Source of the DNA: JBNNGK01 sp050268245
GTDB taxonomy: Bacteria > Pseudomonadota > Gammaproteobacteria > Enterobacterales > Enterobacteriaceae
Reading direction: 5' to 3'
Length of the DNA: 64,000 nt
NCBI RefSeq assembly: GCF_050268245.1
Contig: NZ_JBNNGK010000003.1
Location: 248,001-312,000 of the forward strand
Position 1 is the first letter of the stretch; each line of letters opens with the position of its first letter. The translations under genes and the position numbers were made by a program. The notes beneath the pieces are model-generated. The model saw only the letters and a list, made by a program, of their open reading frames with translations. It was not told where the DNA came from and searched no databases. Of this stretch, positions 1-8,823 are shown piece after piece.

Positions 1-1
1 G

Positions 2-1393
2 CAGATCCGCGAGCAAATTCAAAACCGCGTATGGCGCGCCGGTGACAAACTGCCTTCGCTACGTGAGAGTGGTAAACGCGCGGGACTGAGCCTGATGACG
101 GTGGTGCAGTCTTATCAACTGTTGGAAAGCCAGGGATGGATTGTCGCGCGGCCGCAGTCCGGTTATTACGTGGCGGCGCGGCCGCAGCCGTTACCGCAGG
201 CCGAACGCAGCGAGAAACTGCTGTTAAGTGAACAGGTAGACATCAACGCCTTTATTTTCGAGGTGTTACAGGCCTGTAAGGATCCGGCGATTGTGCCTTT
301 TGGTTCGGCATTTCCCGACGCGACGCTTTTTGCCCAACCTAAATTGGCGCGTGCGCTAAGCAGTGTCGCACGCAAATTTACCCCGCACAGTTCGCTGGCT
401 AACCTGCCGCCGGGCAATGATGCACTGCGGCGTAATATTGCCCAGCGCTATGCCTTGAGCGGCATGCAGGTGGCACCTGACGAAATTGTGATCACCGCCG
501 GTGCGATGGAATCGCTTAGCCTCAGCCTGCAAGCGGTAACGCAACCGGGCGATTACGTGGCGATCGAATCCCCCGCCTTTTATGGGGCGTTGCAAGCGTT
601 AGAGCGGCTGCGATTGAAGGCGGTGGCGATTGCCACTCACCCGCAGTACGGTATTGATTTGGACGCGCTTGAGCAGGCGGTGGAGCAATACCCGATTAAA
701 GCCTGTTGGCTGATGACGCATTTTCAAAATCCACAGGGTGCCAGTATGCCGGAGGCCAATAAACGGCGGCTAGTCGCGCTGCTGAGCCAGCGGCAGATAG
801 CGTTGATTGAAGATGATGTGTATGGCGAGCTGTACTTCAGCGCTGAGCGGCCGTTACCGGCGAAAGCGTTGGACCAAAATGGGCAGATTTTACACTGTTC
901 ATCGTTTTCCAAATGTTTAGCGCCGGGGTTTCGTGTGGGCTGGGTGGCGGCCGGGCAACACGCACCGCAGATCCAACGCTTGCAACTGATGAGCACCGTG
1001 TCAGCCAGCGTGCCGACTCAGTTGGCGATTGCCGATTACCTGCTACATGGCGGTTATGACACCCATTTGCGGCGTTTACGCCGGCTGTTAGCCCAGCGGC
1101 AAAGTGCTATGCGTCAGGCGATTGCCCACCACTTCCCTCCGACGGTAAAGGTTAGCCAGCCTGATGGCGGCTATTTCCTTTGGTTGGAGTTGGCGCCCTC
1201 GCTGTCGGCGATGACATTGTATCAACGTGCGTTGGCATTGGGCGTCAGTATCGCCCCGGGGCGTATGTTCACCACCGGCAACCATTTCAATCATTGCTTC
1301 CGGCTTAACGCTTCATTCGAATGGAACGATAAGCTTGATGCGGCAATTGCCACGCTTGGCAAGCTGATTCGCAAGCTGAAACCGATGGCATAA
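2..1393 (+). CDS. MocR-type regulator (GntR DNA-binding plus aminotransferase fold), 5' truncated by the window
   Basis: The reading frame is open from base 2, so the true start lies before the window. The first ~45 visible residues are a GntR-type winged helix-turn-helix (KLPSLRE, then VQSYQLLESQGW). The remainder is a PLP-dependent class I/II aminotransferase fold: NPQGASMP substrate/cofactor segment, EDDVYGEL, and SSFSKCLAPGFRVGW, where the Lys of SFSK is the expected PLP lysine. This two-part build is that of MocR/PdxR transcription factors, which sense PLP or amino acids rather than act as metabolic transaminases. It resembles E. coli YdcR. The gene points toward the ast operon but is separated from it by a large hairpin and about 560 bp, so co-transcription is unlikely. 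Its target is unknown. Confidence 0.85.
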   Translation, partial: QIREQIQNRVWRAGDKLPSLRESGKRAGLSLMTVVQSYQLLESQGWIVARPQSGYYVAARPQPLPQAERSEKLLLSEQVDINAFIFEVLQACKDPAIVPFGSAFPDATLFAQPKLARALSSVARKFTPHSSLANLPPGNDALRRNIAQRYALSGMQVAPDEIVITAGAMESLSLSLQAVTQPGDYVAIESPAFYGALQALERLRLKAVAIATHPQYGIDLDALEQAVEQYPIKACWLMTHFQNPQGASMPEANKRRLVALLSQRQIALIEDDVYGELYFSAERPLPAKALDQNGQILHCSSFSKCLAPGFRVGWVAAGQHAPQIQRLQLMSTVSASVPTQLAIADYLLHGGYDTHLRRLRRLLAQRQSAMRQAIAHHFPPTVKVSQPDGGYFLWLELAPSLSAMTLYQRALALGVSIAPGRMFTTGNHFNHCFRLNASFEWNDKLDAAIATLGKLIRKLKPMA

Positions 1394-1415
1394 CAGCCTA
1401 ACCCTCTTGGCTTTA

Positions 1416-1483
1416 CGGCACCGACTTTTGCCCCAGCGTGGCGCGCTCGCGCCCTTTATTGGGGCAAAAGTGGGAGAGTGCCG
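1416..1483. terminator. Long nested inverted repeat after the MocR gene, probable terminator
   Basis: Two nested inverted repeats are seen. The outer arms are CGGCAC (1416-1421) and GTGCCG (1478-1483). The inner arms are a perfect 12-mer, ACTTTTGCCCCA (1424-1435) and TGGGGCAAAAGT (1460-1471), with a GC-rich loop that can itself pair (GGCGC/GCGCC). A short T tract follows at 1484-1487. The structure lies 23 bases after the MocR stop codon, so termination is the simplest role. Confidence 0.5.
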
Positions 1484-1613
1484 TTTTCTGACTGACTATT
1501 TTTTGCGAGCGCGATCAGAAAAAACGAATCTTTTTGTCAATGAATAGGATTTCGCGGCCCATGATGAATTTAGGCTGTGTTTTTGCAATTATTCATTACT
1601 AATGCATAAAAAA

Positions 1614-1627
1614 TGAATATTTATGCA
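1614..1627. promoter_or_regulatory. Candidate ArgR box upstream of astC
   Basis: TGAATATTTATGCA matches the ARG-box pattern TGAAT-W4-ATTCA with one substitution in the right half. It lies about 57 bp upstream of the sigma-54 promoter's GG element. In E. coli the ast operon is activated by NtrC and enhanced by ArgR, so a box here is expected. The region is AT-rich, so a chance match is possible. Confidence 0.4.
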
Positions 1628-1681
1628 CTATAACTCGTTGTTTTCACGCAAAAAAATGAGAAATGCCTCCCAAATTCCGCA

Positions 1682-1698
1682 TTGGCACGATAGCTGCT
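1682..1698 (+). promoter_or_regulatory. Sigma-54 (-24/-12) promoter of astCADBE
   Basis: TTGGCACG-N4-CTGCT matches the sigma-54 consensus TGGCACG-N4-TTGCW. The invariant GG is at 1684-1685 and the GC at 1696-1697, exactly 12 bp apart. Transcription would start near 1709, giving a leader of about 250 nt before astC. Nitrogen-limitation control of ast by NtrC and sigma-54 is established in enterics. Confidence 0.75.
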
Positions 1699-1957
1699 CT
1701 ACACTCTTTATCAAACGGCATGTATTTTAACTGTTCGTTAACATTTATTCCCCGTTCCGGGGGCGCTATGCGGCAGAAATAGCGAAAAATCGAGTTTATG
1801 TAACATATTTGTATCTAACTGGCCGTGGGTGAGGAGAATTATCATCGGTCAGATCCAAGCCGTTACTCGCCGGTTTTTTGTTATGTTGCCGCATTTATGA
1901 CGCAGGAACGGCCCTTACAGTCAAAACTCAGCTTTTCGCTGATGCTCTGAGGTCACT

Positions 1958-3172
1958 ATGGAACAGCCAATCGCAGTTACCCGACAGTCTTTCGATGACT
2001 GGATGATCCCGGTTTACGCACCCGCAGATTTTATTCTGGTACGCGGAGAGGGTTCTCACGTCTGGGATCAGCAGGGAAAGCAGTATATAGATTTCGCCGG
2101 TGGTATTGCGGTGAATGCGCTGGGGCATACGCATCCCATCGTGAAGGCGGCGCTCAACGAGCAGGCCGATAAATTGTGGCATTTGGGTAATGGCTACACC
2201 AACGAGCCGGTACTGCGTTTGGCAAAACGTCTGATCGACGCCACATTTGCAGAAAAAGTGTTTTTCTGTAACTCCGGTGCAGAGGCCAACGAAGCGGCGC
2301 TGAAGTTGGCACGCAAACATGCGATGGATCATCACGGCGGCGAGAAAAACCAAATCGTGGCGTTTAATAACGCGTTTCATGGCCGCACGTTGTTCACCGT
2401 TTCCGCCGGTGGGCAGCCGAAATACTCTCAGGACTTCGCGCCGTTACCGGCCGGGATTTCGCATACCCCCTATAACGATCTGGCTGCGGCCGCCGCAGTG
2501 ATCGATGATCGCACCTGCGCGGTGATTGTTGAGCCGATTCAAGGTGAGGGCGGTGTGTTGCCGGCCGATGTTGAATTCCTGCGCGGCTTACGTGAGTTGT
2601 GCGATCGCCATCAGGCATTGCTGATCTTTGATGAGGTGCAAACCGGGATGGGTCGTACCGGCAGTCTGTACGCCTACATGCACTATGGCGTGGTGCCTGA
2701 TGTACTGACTACCGCCAAGGCGCTTGGTGGCGGGTTCCCGATTGGTGCGATGTTGACCACGGATGCTCTGGCAAAAACCTTTGGCGTGGGTACTCACGGC
2801 ACCACTTATGGCGGTAACCCGCTGGCGACTGCGGTCGCGGAGGCAGTGTTCTCAATCATCAATACGCCTGAGGTCTTGGAAGGCGTTCAGCAGCGTCATC
2901 AGTGGTTTATCGAACGGTTGAATGAGCTTAATCAGCAGTACCCGATTTTCTCGGAAATTCGCGGGGGCGGTTTGCTCATCGGTTGCGTATTGACAGCGGA
3001 TTATGCTGGGAAAGCCAAGCAGATTACCCAATATGCCAACGAAGAAGGGGTGATCGCCCTGATCGCCGGGCCGAATGTGGTGCGTTTTACTCCGTCATTG
3101 ATTATTCCAAAAGCCGATGTGGAAGAGGGGCTGGCGCGATTTGCGCGAGCGGTAGCCCGCATTTGCAGCTGA
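1958..3172 (+). CDS. astC: Succinylornithine transaminase
   Basis: Third enzyme of the arginine succinyltransferase (AST) pathway: it moves the delta-amino group of N2-succinylornithine to 2-oxoglutarate, giving succinylglutamate semialdehyde and glutamate. The 404-residue protein is a class III PLP aminotransferase of the ArgD/AstC type and close to the E. coli length. Visible landmarks are FFCNSGAEANEAA (phosphate binding), FHGRT, IFDEVQTGMGRTG, and TTAKALGGGFP with the PLP lysine at residue 254. The ATG at 1958 follows a TGAGGT ribosome site. It is the first gene of astCADBE. It is close to the biosynthetic ArgD, but its position in the complete ast operon fixes the catabolic assignment. 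Confidence 0.95.
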   Translation: MEQPIAVTRQSFDDWMIPVYAPADFILVRGEGSHVWDQQGKQYIDFAGGIAVNALGHTHPIVKAALNEQADKLWHLGNGYTNEPVLRLAKRLIDATFAEKVFFCNSGAEANEAALKLARKHAMDHHGGEKNQIVAFNNAFHGRTLFTVSAGGQPKYSQDFAPLPAGISHTPYNDLAAAAAVIDDRTCAVIVEPIQGEGGVLPADVEFLRGLRELCDRHQALLIFDEVQTGMGRTGSLYAYMHYGVVPDVLTTAKALGGGFPIGAMLTTDALAKTFGVGTHGTTYGGNPLATAVAEAVFSIINTPEVLEGVQQRHQWFIERLNELNQQYPIFSEIRGGGLLIGCVLTADYAGKAKQITQYANEEGVIALIAGPNVVRFTPSLIIPKADVEEGLARFARAVARICS

Positions 3173-3224
3173 GACCACGGTGGTGCGCGTAAGGGCACCA
3201 CCGGAAGAATTAGAGGTTCGCATT

Positions 3225-4259
3225 ATGATGATTATTCGCCCGATAGAGCGTCGCGATCTGGCTGATTTATATCAGCTTGCCGGTAAGTCTGGCATTGGTC
3301 TCACCTCTTTGCCGCAAAATGAAGACACCTTATTAGCGCGTATTGAGCGGGCATTAAAAACCTGGCAAGGCGAACTTCCTCCCGGCGAACAGTGTTATCT
3401 GTTTGTGCTGGAAGATACGGTGCGTCAACAGGTGGTTGGCGTCAGCGCGATTGAAGTGGCCGTCGGTCTGACGGAGCCATGGTACAGCTTCCGCGTGGGG
3501 CCGCTGGTACACGCTTCCAAGCAGCTCGACGTGTACAAAACGGTACCGACGCTGTTCCTCAGTAACGATCACACCGGCCACTCTGAGCTGTGTACGCTGT
3601 TTCTCGATCCCGATTACCGCCACGGCGAAAACGGTAAACTGCTATCAAAGGTGCGTTTTCTATTTATCGCCGCTTTTCGCGAGCATTTCGCCCGTAAAGT
3701 GATCGCCGAGATGCGCGGTTTTTCTGATGAAAATGGCCGCTCACCGTTTTGGGAAAGCGTTGGCCGCCATTTTTTCTCGATCGAGTTTGCCAAGGCGGAT
3801 TACCTGAGCGGTACAGGGCAGAAAGCCTTTATCGCCGAACTAATGCCTAAGCATCCGCTGTATATCGATTTCTTGGCGGAGGATGCGCAAAGTGTGATTA
3901 GTGAAGTGCACCCGCAAACCGCACCCGCGCGTCGGCTATTGGAAGCCGAGGGGCTGAGTTATCAAGGGTATGTCGATATTTTTGATGGCGGGCCAACCCT
4001 GGAGGCGGAGCTTGACCAGATCCGCGCGATCAGATGCAGCCAACAGGTGAAAGTGGTGCTGGACGCCACACCGATGCGTGCCGATGCCCCGTTGTATCTG
4101 GTGGCTAACGATAACTATCAATATTACCGCGCACTGTTAGTGGCGGCCGATCTGTATGATGACCGGCTCCATCTTGATGCTGAAACAGCGGCGGCGCTGG
4201 GCGTTGAGCAAGGCAGCCCGGTGCGCGTGGTTCCTCTTAATCCACAGGAGAAAGCCTAA
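3225..4259 (+). CDS. astA: Arginine N-succinyltransferase
   Basis: First enzyme of the AST pathway: succinyl-CoA plus L-arginine gives N2-succinylarginine. The chosen ATG at 3225 gives a 344-residue protein beginning MMIIRPIERRD, the same length and N-terminus type as the E. coli enzyme, and follows an AGAGGT ribosome site. An upstream in-frame start at 3180 would add 15 unlikely residues. GNAT-like features include LFLDPDYRHGENGKLLSK, the acyl-CoA loop region. The stop codon overlaps the astD start (TAATG), so the two are probably translationally coupled. Confidence 0.95.
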   Translation: MMIIRPIERRDLADLYQLAGKSGIGLTSLPQNEDTLLARIERALKTWQGELPPGEQCYLFVLEDTVRQQVVGVSAIEVAVGLTEPWYSFRVGPLVHASKQLDVYKTVPTLFLSNDHTGHSELCTLFLDPDYRHGENGKLLSKVRFLFIAAFREHFARKVIAEMRGFSDENGRSPFWESVGRHFFSIEFAKADYLSGTGQKAFIAELMPKHPLYIDFLAEDAQSVISEVHPQTAPARRLLEAEGLSYQGYVDIFDGGPTLEAELDQIRAIRCSQQVKVVLDATPMRADAPLYLVANDNYQYYRALLVAADLYDDRLHLDAETAAALGVEQGSPVRVVPLNPQEKA

Positions 4260-5731
4260 TGTCTCATCCTGCACTGCTTATCAATGGCGTTTGGCAACCG
4301 GGCCACGGCGCGGCGTTTAACAAAACCGATCCGGTGGATAATCAGCCGCTGTGGCAGGCTAATGCGGCCGATGGTCGCGATGTCGCTGCGGCCTGTGAGG
4401 CGGCACGCGCGGCTTTCCCTCAGTGGGCGCGCACCGCGTTTGAACAGCGTGAGCAACTGGTTAAGCGTTTTGCTGCACTGTTAGAGCAACATAAACCGCA
4501 GTTGGCGGCCACCATTAGCCGCGAAACCGGAAAACCACGCTGGGAAACGCTGACCGAGGTCCAGGCGATGATCGGTAAAGTGGGTATTTCATTGCAGGCG
4601 TATCAGGCGCGTACCGGTGAGAGCCAAACGACGATGGCTGACGGCGTATCGGCGCTGCGACACCGGCCGCATGGGGTACTGGCGGTATTTGGCCCCTACA
4701 ATTTTCCCGGCCATTTGCCGAACGGCCATATTGTCCCCGCGCTGCTGGCGGGGAATACCGTGGTTTTCAAACCGAGTGAGCTGACGCCGTTGACGGCGGA
4801 GGTGACGTTGAAACTGTGGCTAGAAGCCGGTCTACCGGCTGGGGTGATCAATCTGGTGCAGGGTGGACGAGAAACCGGTGAGGCGTTGGCGGCGAATCAG
4901 GATATTGATGGTCTTTTGTTCACCGGCAGCGCCGGTACCGGTTATCAGTTGCATCGTCAGTTAGCCGGTCAACCAGAGAAAATTTTGGCGCTGGAAATGG
5001 GCGGTAATAACGCGCTGATTGTTGAGCACATCGACGATCGCGATGCGGCGGTCAACCTGGCGATTCAGTCTGCTTTTATCTCTGCCGGGCAGCGCTGTAC
5101 CTGCGCGCGCCGTATTTTGGTTAAGCGTGGCGAGCAGGGTGATGCATTTATTGCCCGGCTGGTGCAGGTTGCCAGCGCGTTGCGCATTGGCCGCTGGGAT
5201 GCCGATCCGCAACCGTTTATGGGCGGCGTGATCTCTTCGGCGGCGGCAGAAAATATGCTGGCAGCACAACAGCGTTTGTTATCACTTGGCGGGAAAGCGC
5301 TGTTAACGCTGCAACGGTTGGACAACGACAGCACGTTACTCAGCCCGGGCATTATCGATGTCACCGATGTGGCGGAGTTGCCAGACGAAGAATACTTTGG
5401 GCCATTGACCACCATCGTTCGTTACGACGATTTTGAGCAGGCGTTGCGTATCGCGAATCAAACGCGCTACGGCCTGTCGGTGGGCTTGGTGTCGCCACAG
5501 CGAGCGCAGTTTGAACAACTGTTGCTGGAGGCGCGTGCCGGTATTGTCAACTGGAATAAGCCGTTGACCGGCGCCTCGAGTGCGGCACCGTTCGGTGGCG
5601 TAGGGGCATCCGGCAACCATCGACCCAGTGCTTATTATGCTGCGGATTATTGTGCCTGGCCGATGGCCTCGTTGGAAAGTGAAAGCCTGACGTTACCCGC
5701 CAGCTTATCACCCGGTTTGTCGTTTAATTAA
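4259..5731 (+). CDS. astD: Succinylglutamate-semialdehyde dehydrogenase
   Basis: NAD-dependent oxidation of N-succinylglutamate semialdehyde to N-succinylglutamate, the fourth AST step. The 490-residue protein is of the aldehyde dehydrogenase superfamily: FGPYNFPGHLPNGH cofactor segment, FTGSAGTG, LEMGGNNAL with the catalytic Glu, and GQRCTCARR with the catalytic Cys. The start overlaps the astA stop by one base. It is followed by a 166-bp gap holding a repeat element, unusual inside this otherwise tight operon. Confidence 0.95.
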   Translation: MSHPALLINGVWQPGHGAAFNKTDPVDNQPLWQANAADGRDVAAACEAARAAFPQWARTAFEQREQLVKRFAALLEQHKPQLAATISRETGKPRWETLTEVQAMIGKVGISLQAYQARTGESQTTMADGVSALRHRPHGVLAVFGPYNFPGHLPNGHIVPALLAGNTVVFKPSELTPLTAEVTLKLWLEAGLPAGVINLVQGGRETGEALAANQDIDGLLFTGSAGTGYQLHRQLAGQPEKILALEMGGNNALIVEHIDDRDAAVNLAIQSAFISAGQRCTCARRILVKRGEQGDAFIARLVQVASALRIGRWDADPQPFMGGVISSAAAENMLAAQQRLLSLGGKALLTLQRLDNDSTLLSPGIIDVTDVAELPDEEYFGPLTTIVRYDDFEQALRIANQTRYGLSVGLVSPQRAQFEQLLLEARAGIVNWNKPLTGASSAAPFGGVGASGNHRPSAYYAADYCAWPMASLESESLTLPASLSPGLSFN

Positions 5732-5736
5732 TCATC

Positions 5737-5863
5737 TATACCCAAAATAATTCGCGTTGCAGGAAGGCGGCAAGGAAGTGAATCCTGACGAGCTAACACG
5801 GGTCAGTGATTCGGGTGAACGAGCGCAGCCAACACACAGGCAACGTGAAGTATGCCGGGTATA
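5737..5863. repeat. MITE-like palindromic repeat, copy 1, inside the ast operon
   Basis: About 127 bp bounded by TATACCC at the left and GGGTATA at the right. The inner ends AATTCGCGTTGC and GCAACGTGAAGT are partly complementary. It contains no good reading frame. A divergent relative with the same termini and ACTCAAGATAATTCGAGTTGC-like left end is at 12386-12514. Elements of this appearance recur in Serratia and Yersinia genomes. It may form an RNA stem between astD and astB. Confidence 0.65.
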
Positions 5864-5897
5864 AAGGGCTGGTCTGGCGCCGGCCCAGGAGAGCGGT

Positions 5898-7238
5898 ATG
5901 GCAGGATATGAAGTCAATTTCGACGGGTTGGTGGGGCTGACGCATCACTATGCCGGGCTGTCATTTGGTAATGAAGCCTCTACGTTGCATCAGCACCGCG
6001 TTTCCAATCCGAAGTTGGCCGCGAAGCAAGGGCTGCTGAAAATGAAAGCGTTGGCAGATTTGGGCTTCCAGCAGGGCGTCTTGCCGCCGCAGGAACGGCC
6101 GCATTTGCCGATGCTGCGGCGCTTAGGCTTCAGCGGCAGCGATGAGGCGGTGTTAGCGCAGGTGCAGCGCACATCGCCGCGTTTGCTCTCGGCTCTGGGA
6201 TCGGCCTCGGCAATGTGGACGGCCAACGCGGCTACCGTTTCGCCGTCGGCGGACAGCGCCGACGGCAAGGTACATTTTACCGCCGCCAATTTGAACAATA
6301 AGTTTCACCGTGCGATAGAGGCGGAAACCACCTCCGCTGCACTGCAAGCGATCTTCAATGATCCACACCACTTTGTACACCACCCGGCTTTGCCGCAGGT
6401 GGCGCTGTTGGGTGACGAAGGGGCGGCCAATCATAACCGGTTGGGGGGCGAGTATAGCCAGCGCAGCGTGCAGGTGTTTGTTTATGGTCAGCAGGCGTTT
6501 GGCGGTGAGGCTGCGCCAACGCGTTATCCGGCGCGTCAAACGCGTGAAGCCAGTGAGGCCATTGCCCGGCTGCATCAACTGGAAGCGCAGCACACGGTAT
6601 TTATTCAGCAGAACCCCGCGGTGATCGACCAGGGCGTGTTTCACAATGATGTGATTGCGGTCAGTAATCAACGGGTGTTGTTCCATCATCAACAGGCATT
6701 TTTGCATCAACGACAGGCCTTGGATGAAGTGCGCCGAAAAATGGCCAGTCTGGAACAGGAACTGCACGCAATTGAAGTACCAACGGCGCAGGTTTCCGTC
6801 GCGGATGCGGTAGCAACCTACCTGTTTAATAGCCAGCTTTTGACCAAGCCCGATGGCAAGATGATGATTGTGGTGCCTGAAGAGTCACGCCAGCATGCCG
6901 GAGTATGGGCGTATTTGAATGACATGCTCGCCTGCGGGGGGCCAATCGATGAGATAAAGGTCTTTGACCTGCGTGAAAGTATGCGCAATGGCGGTGGGCC
7001 AGCTTGCCTTCGTCTGCGAGTCGCGCTTAACGAGGCGGAGTTACGGGCGGTGAATCCGCGGGTAATGATGAATGATACGTTGTTTACCACGCTCAATGCC
7101 TGGGTTGACGGCTATTACCGCGATCGGTTGACGGCGGAGGACTTGGCCGATCCGCAGCTGTTACGTGAGTCCCGTGAGGCGTTAGACTCATTAACGTCGA
7201 TTCTGGGCTTGGGGTCGATCTATCCATTCCAGCAATAA
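5898..7238 (+). CDS. astB: N-succinylarginine dihydrolase
   Basis: Second AST enzyme: hydrolyses N2-succinylarginine to N2-succinylornithine, two NH3 and CO2, the nitrogen-releasing step. The 446 residues match the family length (447 in E. coli). The N-terminus EVNFDGLVGLTHHYAGLSFG is highly characteristic, as are NAATVSPSAD and ANLNNKFHRA. The amidinotransferase-type catalytic Cys is expected in the C-terminal GGGPACLRLR segment. The start follows AGGAGAG. It lies just downstream of the repeat element and 11 bp before astE. Confidence 0.95.
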   Translation: MAGYEVNFDGLVGLTHHYAGLSFGNEASTLHQHRVSNPKLAAKQGLLKMKALADLGFQQGVLPPQERPHLPMLRRLGFSGSDEAVLAQVQRTSPRLLSALGSASAMWTANAATVSPSADSADGKVHFTAANLNNKFHRAIEAETTSAALQAIFNDPHHFVHHPALPQVALLGDEGAANHNRLGGEYSQRSVQVFVYGQQAFGGEAAPTRYPARQTREASEAIARLHQLEAQHTVFIQQNPAVIDQGVFHNDVIAVSNQRVLFHHQQAFLHQRQALDEVRRKMASLEQELHAIEVPTAQVSVADAVATYLFNSQLLTKPDGKMMIVVPEESRQHAGVWAYLNDMLACGGPIDEIKVFDLRESMRNGGGPACLRLRVALNEAELRAVNPRVMMNDTLFTTLNAWVDGYYRDRLTAEDLADPQLLRESREALDSLTSILGLGSIYPFQQ

Positions 7239-7249
7239 GTGGGGGCGGC

Positions 7250-8233
7250 ATGTTGGATTTTTTGGCGCTGACGTTGGCGGGGCAGGTTCCGCCCTGTCAG
7301 CAGGGTGAAACAGGTCAGTTACGCTGGCGTTGGCTGGGGGAAGGGCTGCTGGAAATGTGTCCGGTGCAGCCTTATCAACACGCTGTCGTGCTGTCGGCAG
7401 GGATCCACGGTAATGAAACGGCACCGATAGAATTACTCAATCAGTTGGTCAGTGATTTACTGAGTGGCTCACGGCGGTTAGCGGTGCGATTATTGGTGAT
7501 TCTGGGCAATCCAGCGGCGATGCGCGCAGGTAAGCGCTACCTACATAGTGACATGAATCGTATGTTTGCTGGCCGAGCCGTCCATTTCCCGCCCAGTGGT
7601 GAAACGGCGCGAGCGCAGCAGTTGGAGCAGGTGACAGCGCGCTTTTTTACGCCGGAAACCGTAGCGCGCTATCATTACGATCTGCATACCGCTATCCGTG
7701 ATTCCCGCTTGCCGCGGTTTGGTATTTTACCGTACCAGCCACGGCCCTATGACACCGCGCTGTTATCGCTGCTGGACGCCGCCGAACTGGATGCGCTGGT
7801 GATTCATCGTGAGCCGGGCGGAACCTTCAGTCACTTTACCAGCGAGCAGTTTAACGCGGCCAGCTGTACGCTGGAACTTGGCAAGGCGCGGCCGTTTGGC
7901 GACAATGATTTGCAGCAGTTTGCTGCCATTAATCGTGCGTTGCGGGCGTTGGTCAGCCGTGAGGCATTGCCGCCACGCGGTGGCACGGCGATGCGCGTGT
8001 TTCGCGTTGAGCACTCGCTGATCAAGCGCAATGAACCCTTTAAACTGTACTTGAGTGAGGATACCGCCAACTTTACTGAGCTGCCGCAGGGGACGCTGCT
8101 GTGCGAGCAGCCGGGTGAAACGTACCGGGTGCAACATGATAAAGAATGGATTCTATTCCCGAATCCGCAAGTGGCACTGGGTTTGCGAGCCGGCATGGTG
8201 CTGACTGAGGTGGCGCGCAGCGCACTGTATTAA
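7250..8233 (+). CDS. astE: Succinylglutamate desuccinylase
   Basis: Final AST step: hydrolysis of N-succinylglutamate to succinate and glutamate. It is a zinc carboxypeptidase-like (AstE/AspA) enzyme of 327 residues. Zinc ligands are visible as SAGIHGNETAPIE (His and Glu) and YDLHTAIR (His); the ILGNPAAMRAGKRYLHSDMNR segment follows the first. The ATG at 7250 follows GGGGGCGGC, a plausible ribosome site. It is the last gene of the operon, and a strong hairpin follows. Confidence 0.95.
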   Translation: MLDFLALTLAGQVPPCQQGETGQLRWRWLGEGLLEMCPVQPYQHAVVLSAGIHGNETAPIELLNQLVSDLLSGSRRLAVRLLVILGNPAAMRAGKRYLHSDMNRMFAGRAVHFPPSGETARAQQLEQVTARFFTPETVARYHYDLHTAIRDSRLPRFGILPYQPRPYDTALLSLLDAAELDALVIHREPGGTFSHFTSEQFNAASCTLELGKARPFGDNDLQQFAAINRALRALVSREALPPRGGTAMRVFRVEHSLIKRNEPFKLYLSEDTANFTELPQGTLLCEQPGETYRVQHDKEWILFPNPQVALGLRAGMVLTEVARSALY

Positions 8234-8240
8234 ATTATCT

Positions 8241-8265
8241 CACCGCCGATAGCTTATCGGCGGTG
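8241..8265 (+). terminator. Hairpin after astE
   Basis: Perfect 11-bp stem CACCGCCGATA / TATCGGCGGTG with a 3-nt loop, starting 8 bases after the astE stop. No strong T tract follows, so it may protect the 3' end or act with Rho rather than be a classical intrinsic terminator. Confidence 0.5.
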
Positions 8266-8540
8266 CTAATCGTCTCTGTTATTTTCCAGGTAATATTCGA
8301 TATTGCTGAAGGTCACACAATATCGCCACGCGATAACGTTGTCTTTTTTCTATTTCATCGCGTTGAAACCCATTGTTGGATTGAATAGGTAAAACAATGC
8401 GGATTTAACTCAATAATACGCAATGGCGATGTCATTTCGTTGGTTTAAGCGAGATGTGAGATAAATAACGTTTTTCATTAGCACACTAAGAATGACGTTA
8501 TTATTTTTTTCGATTAAAAAATAAACCATTCTCGATTTCA

Positions 8541-8557
8541 TGCACCAAAATAGTGCA
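8541..8557. promoter_or_regulatory. NtrC-type palindrome upstream of the porin gene
   Basis: TGCACCAAAATAGTGCA fits the NtrC (NRI) enhancer consensus TGCACY-N5-RGTGCA in both half-sites. A second, weaker half (TGCACC at 8559-8564) follows immediately. It lies 267 bp upstream of the porin start in a ~590-bp AT-rich stretch (8234-8823) with no other gene. No -24/-12 promoter with correct GG-N10-GC spacing was found downstream on the plus strand, so any NtrC effect would need another promoter type. Confidence 0.5.
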
Positions 8558-8823
8558 TTGCACCATGTTGGATATAACATAATGCATAAAAAATCAGATA
8601 AATCATCATGTTGAAAAATGTTTAAGTTTAATATTTTGTTACAATTAAGCGTGTATTATTCACGCTATTTTGTGAACTTTTTTATTTTAACTTTTGATTC
8701 ATGATGCTAATGTCACATGACCCTTTATTAAAAGGGCTCATAAAAGACTAAATAATGAAAATCACAGCCCAAAGTATAAATTGGGCGTGACAGGCAGGGT
8801 TTATAATAATATCTAGGAAACTA

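Noticed and set aside
8560..8823. Sigma-54 promoter for the porin
   Set aside because: No GG-N10-GC element with correct spacing on the plus strand; the best candidate (TTGGGCG near 8780) has the wrong spacing.
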